Part shown: positions 7,710-8,376 of the stretch, in pieces
Layout: each line of letters opens with the position of its first letter
Position numbering within the stretch: the stretch's first letter is position 1
NCBI GenBank assembly: GCA_964543125.1
Contig: CAZIWX010000106.1
Span: 1-8,376 of the forward strand
Reading direction: 5' to 3'
Length of the DNA: 8,376 bases
Source of the DNA: CAZIWX01 sp964543125
Lineage (GTDB): Bacteria; Fidelibacterota; UBA8477
Translations under genes and position numbers: made by a program
Notes under the pieces: generated by a model
Database searches by the model: none
What the model was told of the DNA's origin: nothing
What the model saw: the letters and a program-made list of their open reading frames with translations, nothing else

Positions 7710-8376
7710 ATGACTGCCAAACCGATAAAACGCAACACCAAAACAGCGCCATTCAAGACAATTTCGGTACCCCGGCCAAGTTGGCAGGTCTGGGGAATAA
7801 TGGCGCTGGTCATCTTCATGACAGTACTATTCCTTTACCAGGATTCGGTTTTCAAGGGGTATAAACTCAACATTGCGGATGTGAAATCTCAAGGTGTTAT
7901 TTTTAACCATTATCGTACTGAGTACGAGCAGACCTACAATGACATTCCTTTATGGTATCCCTATATTTTTTGTGGAATGCCATTTCAAGCCAGCGGAACC
8001 TACCGCATCCGCTATACGCTGGAGACATTGTACCATGTCATCCCCGGCTTCATTCGAACCCATTTAAATCCCTCTTTTACACTGAATATTTTCTTCGGTG
8101 GTCTCTTCATGTTGCTCCTCCTGAGGAGTTATGGACTTGGCTATGGAGCAGCCCTGGGCGGCGCCCTGGCCTTTATCCTCACAACTAAAATTCTAGGTAC
8201 ACCCCACACTAACCGGATAGTCGCATTTATTCATATTCCATTGATATTCTATGCCTTACGACAATTAATTATAACCCGGAAATGGATCTTTATGGTACTT
8301 CTCGGGGGGGCATTGGGTTCGCAGATCGGATCATACCATCCACAGATCGCTTTCTACACCTTGCTTCTAATCGGAT
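7710..8376 (+). CDS. YfhO-family polytopic membrane protein, probable GT-C type glycosyltransferase (3' end outside window)
   Basis: The frame runs open from ATG 7710 to the right edge: 222 residues of a longer protein (YfhO proteins usually exceed 600). A basic cytosolic N-terminus of about 25 residues leads into a first helix (about 27-44, VWGIMALVIFMTVLFLY). A long loop follows, with IADV (55-58) and the segment PLWYPYIFCGMPFQASGTYR (80-99), the counterpart of the family's PLW-x-PY-x-x-GMP block. Several helices come next (about 124-139, 143-161, 170-188, 192-206), then GSYHPQIAFYTLL (207-219), matching the HPQIAYY signature of YfhO proteins. In Bacillus and Listeria-type bacteria YfhO-like GT-C enzymes transfer sugars from undecaprenyl phosphate to polymers outside the membrane, with a CsbB-like GT2 enzyme as donor maker; such an enzyme is encoded at 4357-5298. 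The role here is inferred from that precedent. The family call is good; acceptor and sugar are unknown. Confidence 0.82.
   Translation, partial: MTAKPIKRNTKTAPFKTISVPRPSWQVWGIMALVIFMTVLFLYQDSVFKGYKLNIADVKSQGVIFNHYRTEYEQTYNDIPLWYPYIFCGMPFQASGTYRIRYTLETLYHVIPGFIRTHLNPSFTLNIFFGGLFMLLLLRSYGLGYGAALGGALAFILTTKILGTPHTNRIVAFIHIPLIFYALRQLIITRKWIFMVLLGGALGSQIGSYHPQIAFYTLLLIG

Noticed and set aside
7952..8188. A 78-codon + strand frame
   Set aside because: It is a shadow of the YfhO-family gene, whose frame from 7710 is open through the same bases and carries clear family motifs.

Overview
The window reads as a chromosomal fragment from a Gram-negative bacterium. The signs are an Sec signal peptide protein, a lipoprotein with Ala after the lipobox Cys (fitting outer-membrane sorting), weak or absent Shine-Dalgarno sequences before several genes, and families (long TPR proteins, LolB/DUF4292-like lipoproteins, YfhO-type membrane proteins, NhaC antiporters with an N-terminal exported domain) that are common in the Bacteroidota/Calditrichota/Ignavibacteria part of the tree. 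The phylum is inference from gene content and is weakly held. All credible genes are on the + strand. I see no tRNA, rRNA, CRISPR array, insertion sequence or convincing intrinsic terminator.

Left part (1-2006). The window opens inside a GGDEF diguanylate cyclase whose active-site and inhibitory-site motifs are both intact. It is followed by a decayed NhaC-family Na+/H+ antiporter. Two in-frame amber codons interrupt an otherwise well preserved reading frame. A large internal piece of the 3' half is missing, and a probable C-terminal helix and tail survive in a different frame just before the next gene.

Right part (2042-8376). Six genes lie head to tail with overlaps or short gaps and look like one operon: an exported TPR protein, a LolB/DUF4292-like lipoprotein, a polyprenyl-phosphate type GT2 glycosyltransferase with two C-terminal membrane helices, two GT-B fold (GT4-like) glycosyltransferases, and the start of a YfhO-family polytopic membrane protein cut by the window end.

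How they may work together. Pairing a CsbB/GtrB-like GT2 enzyme with a YfhO protein recalls the CsbB-YfhO pair of Firmicutes, where one makes an undecaprenyl-phosphate sugar and the other transfers it outside the membrane. Here the pair sits with two cytosolic glycosyltransferases and two envelope proteins in a Gram-negative setting, so the cluster probably builds or decorates a surface glycan, glycolipid or glycoprotein. The acceptor cannot be told from the sequence. This combination is the most interesting biology in the window; the NhaC relic is the most interesting structural anomaly.
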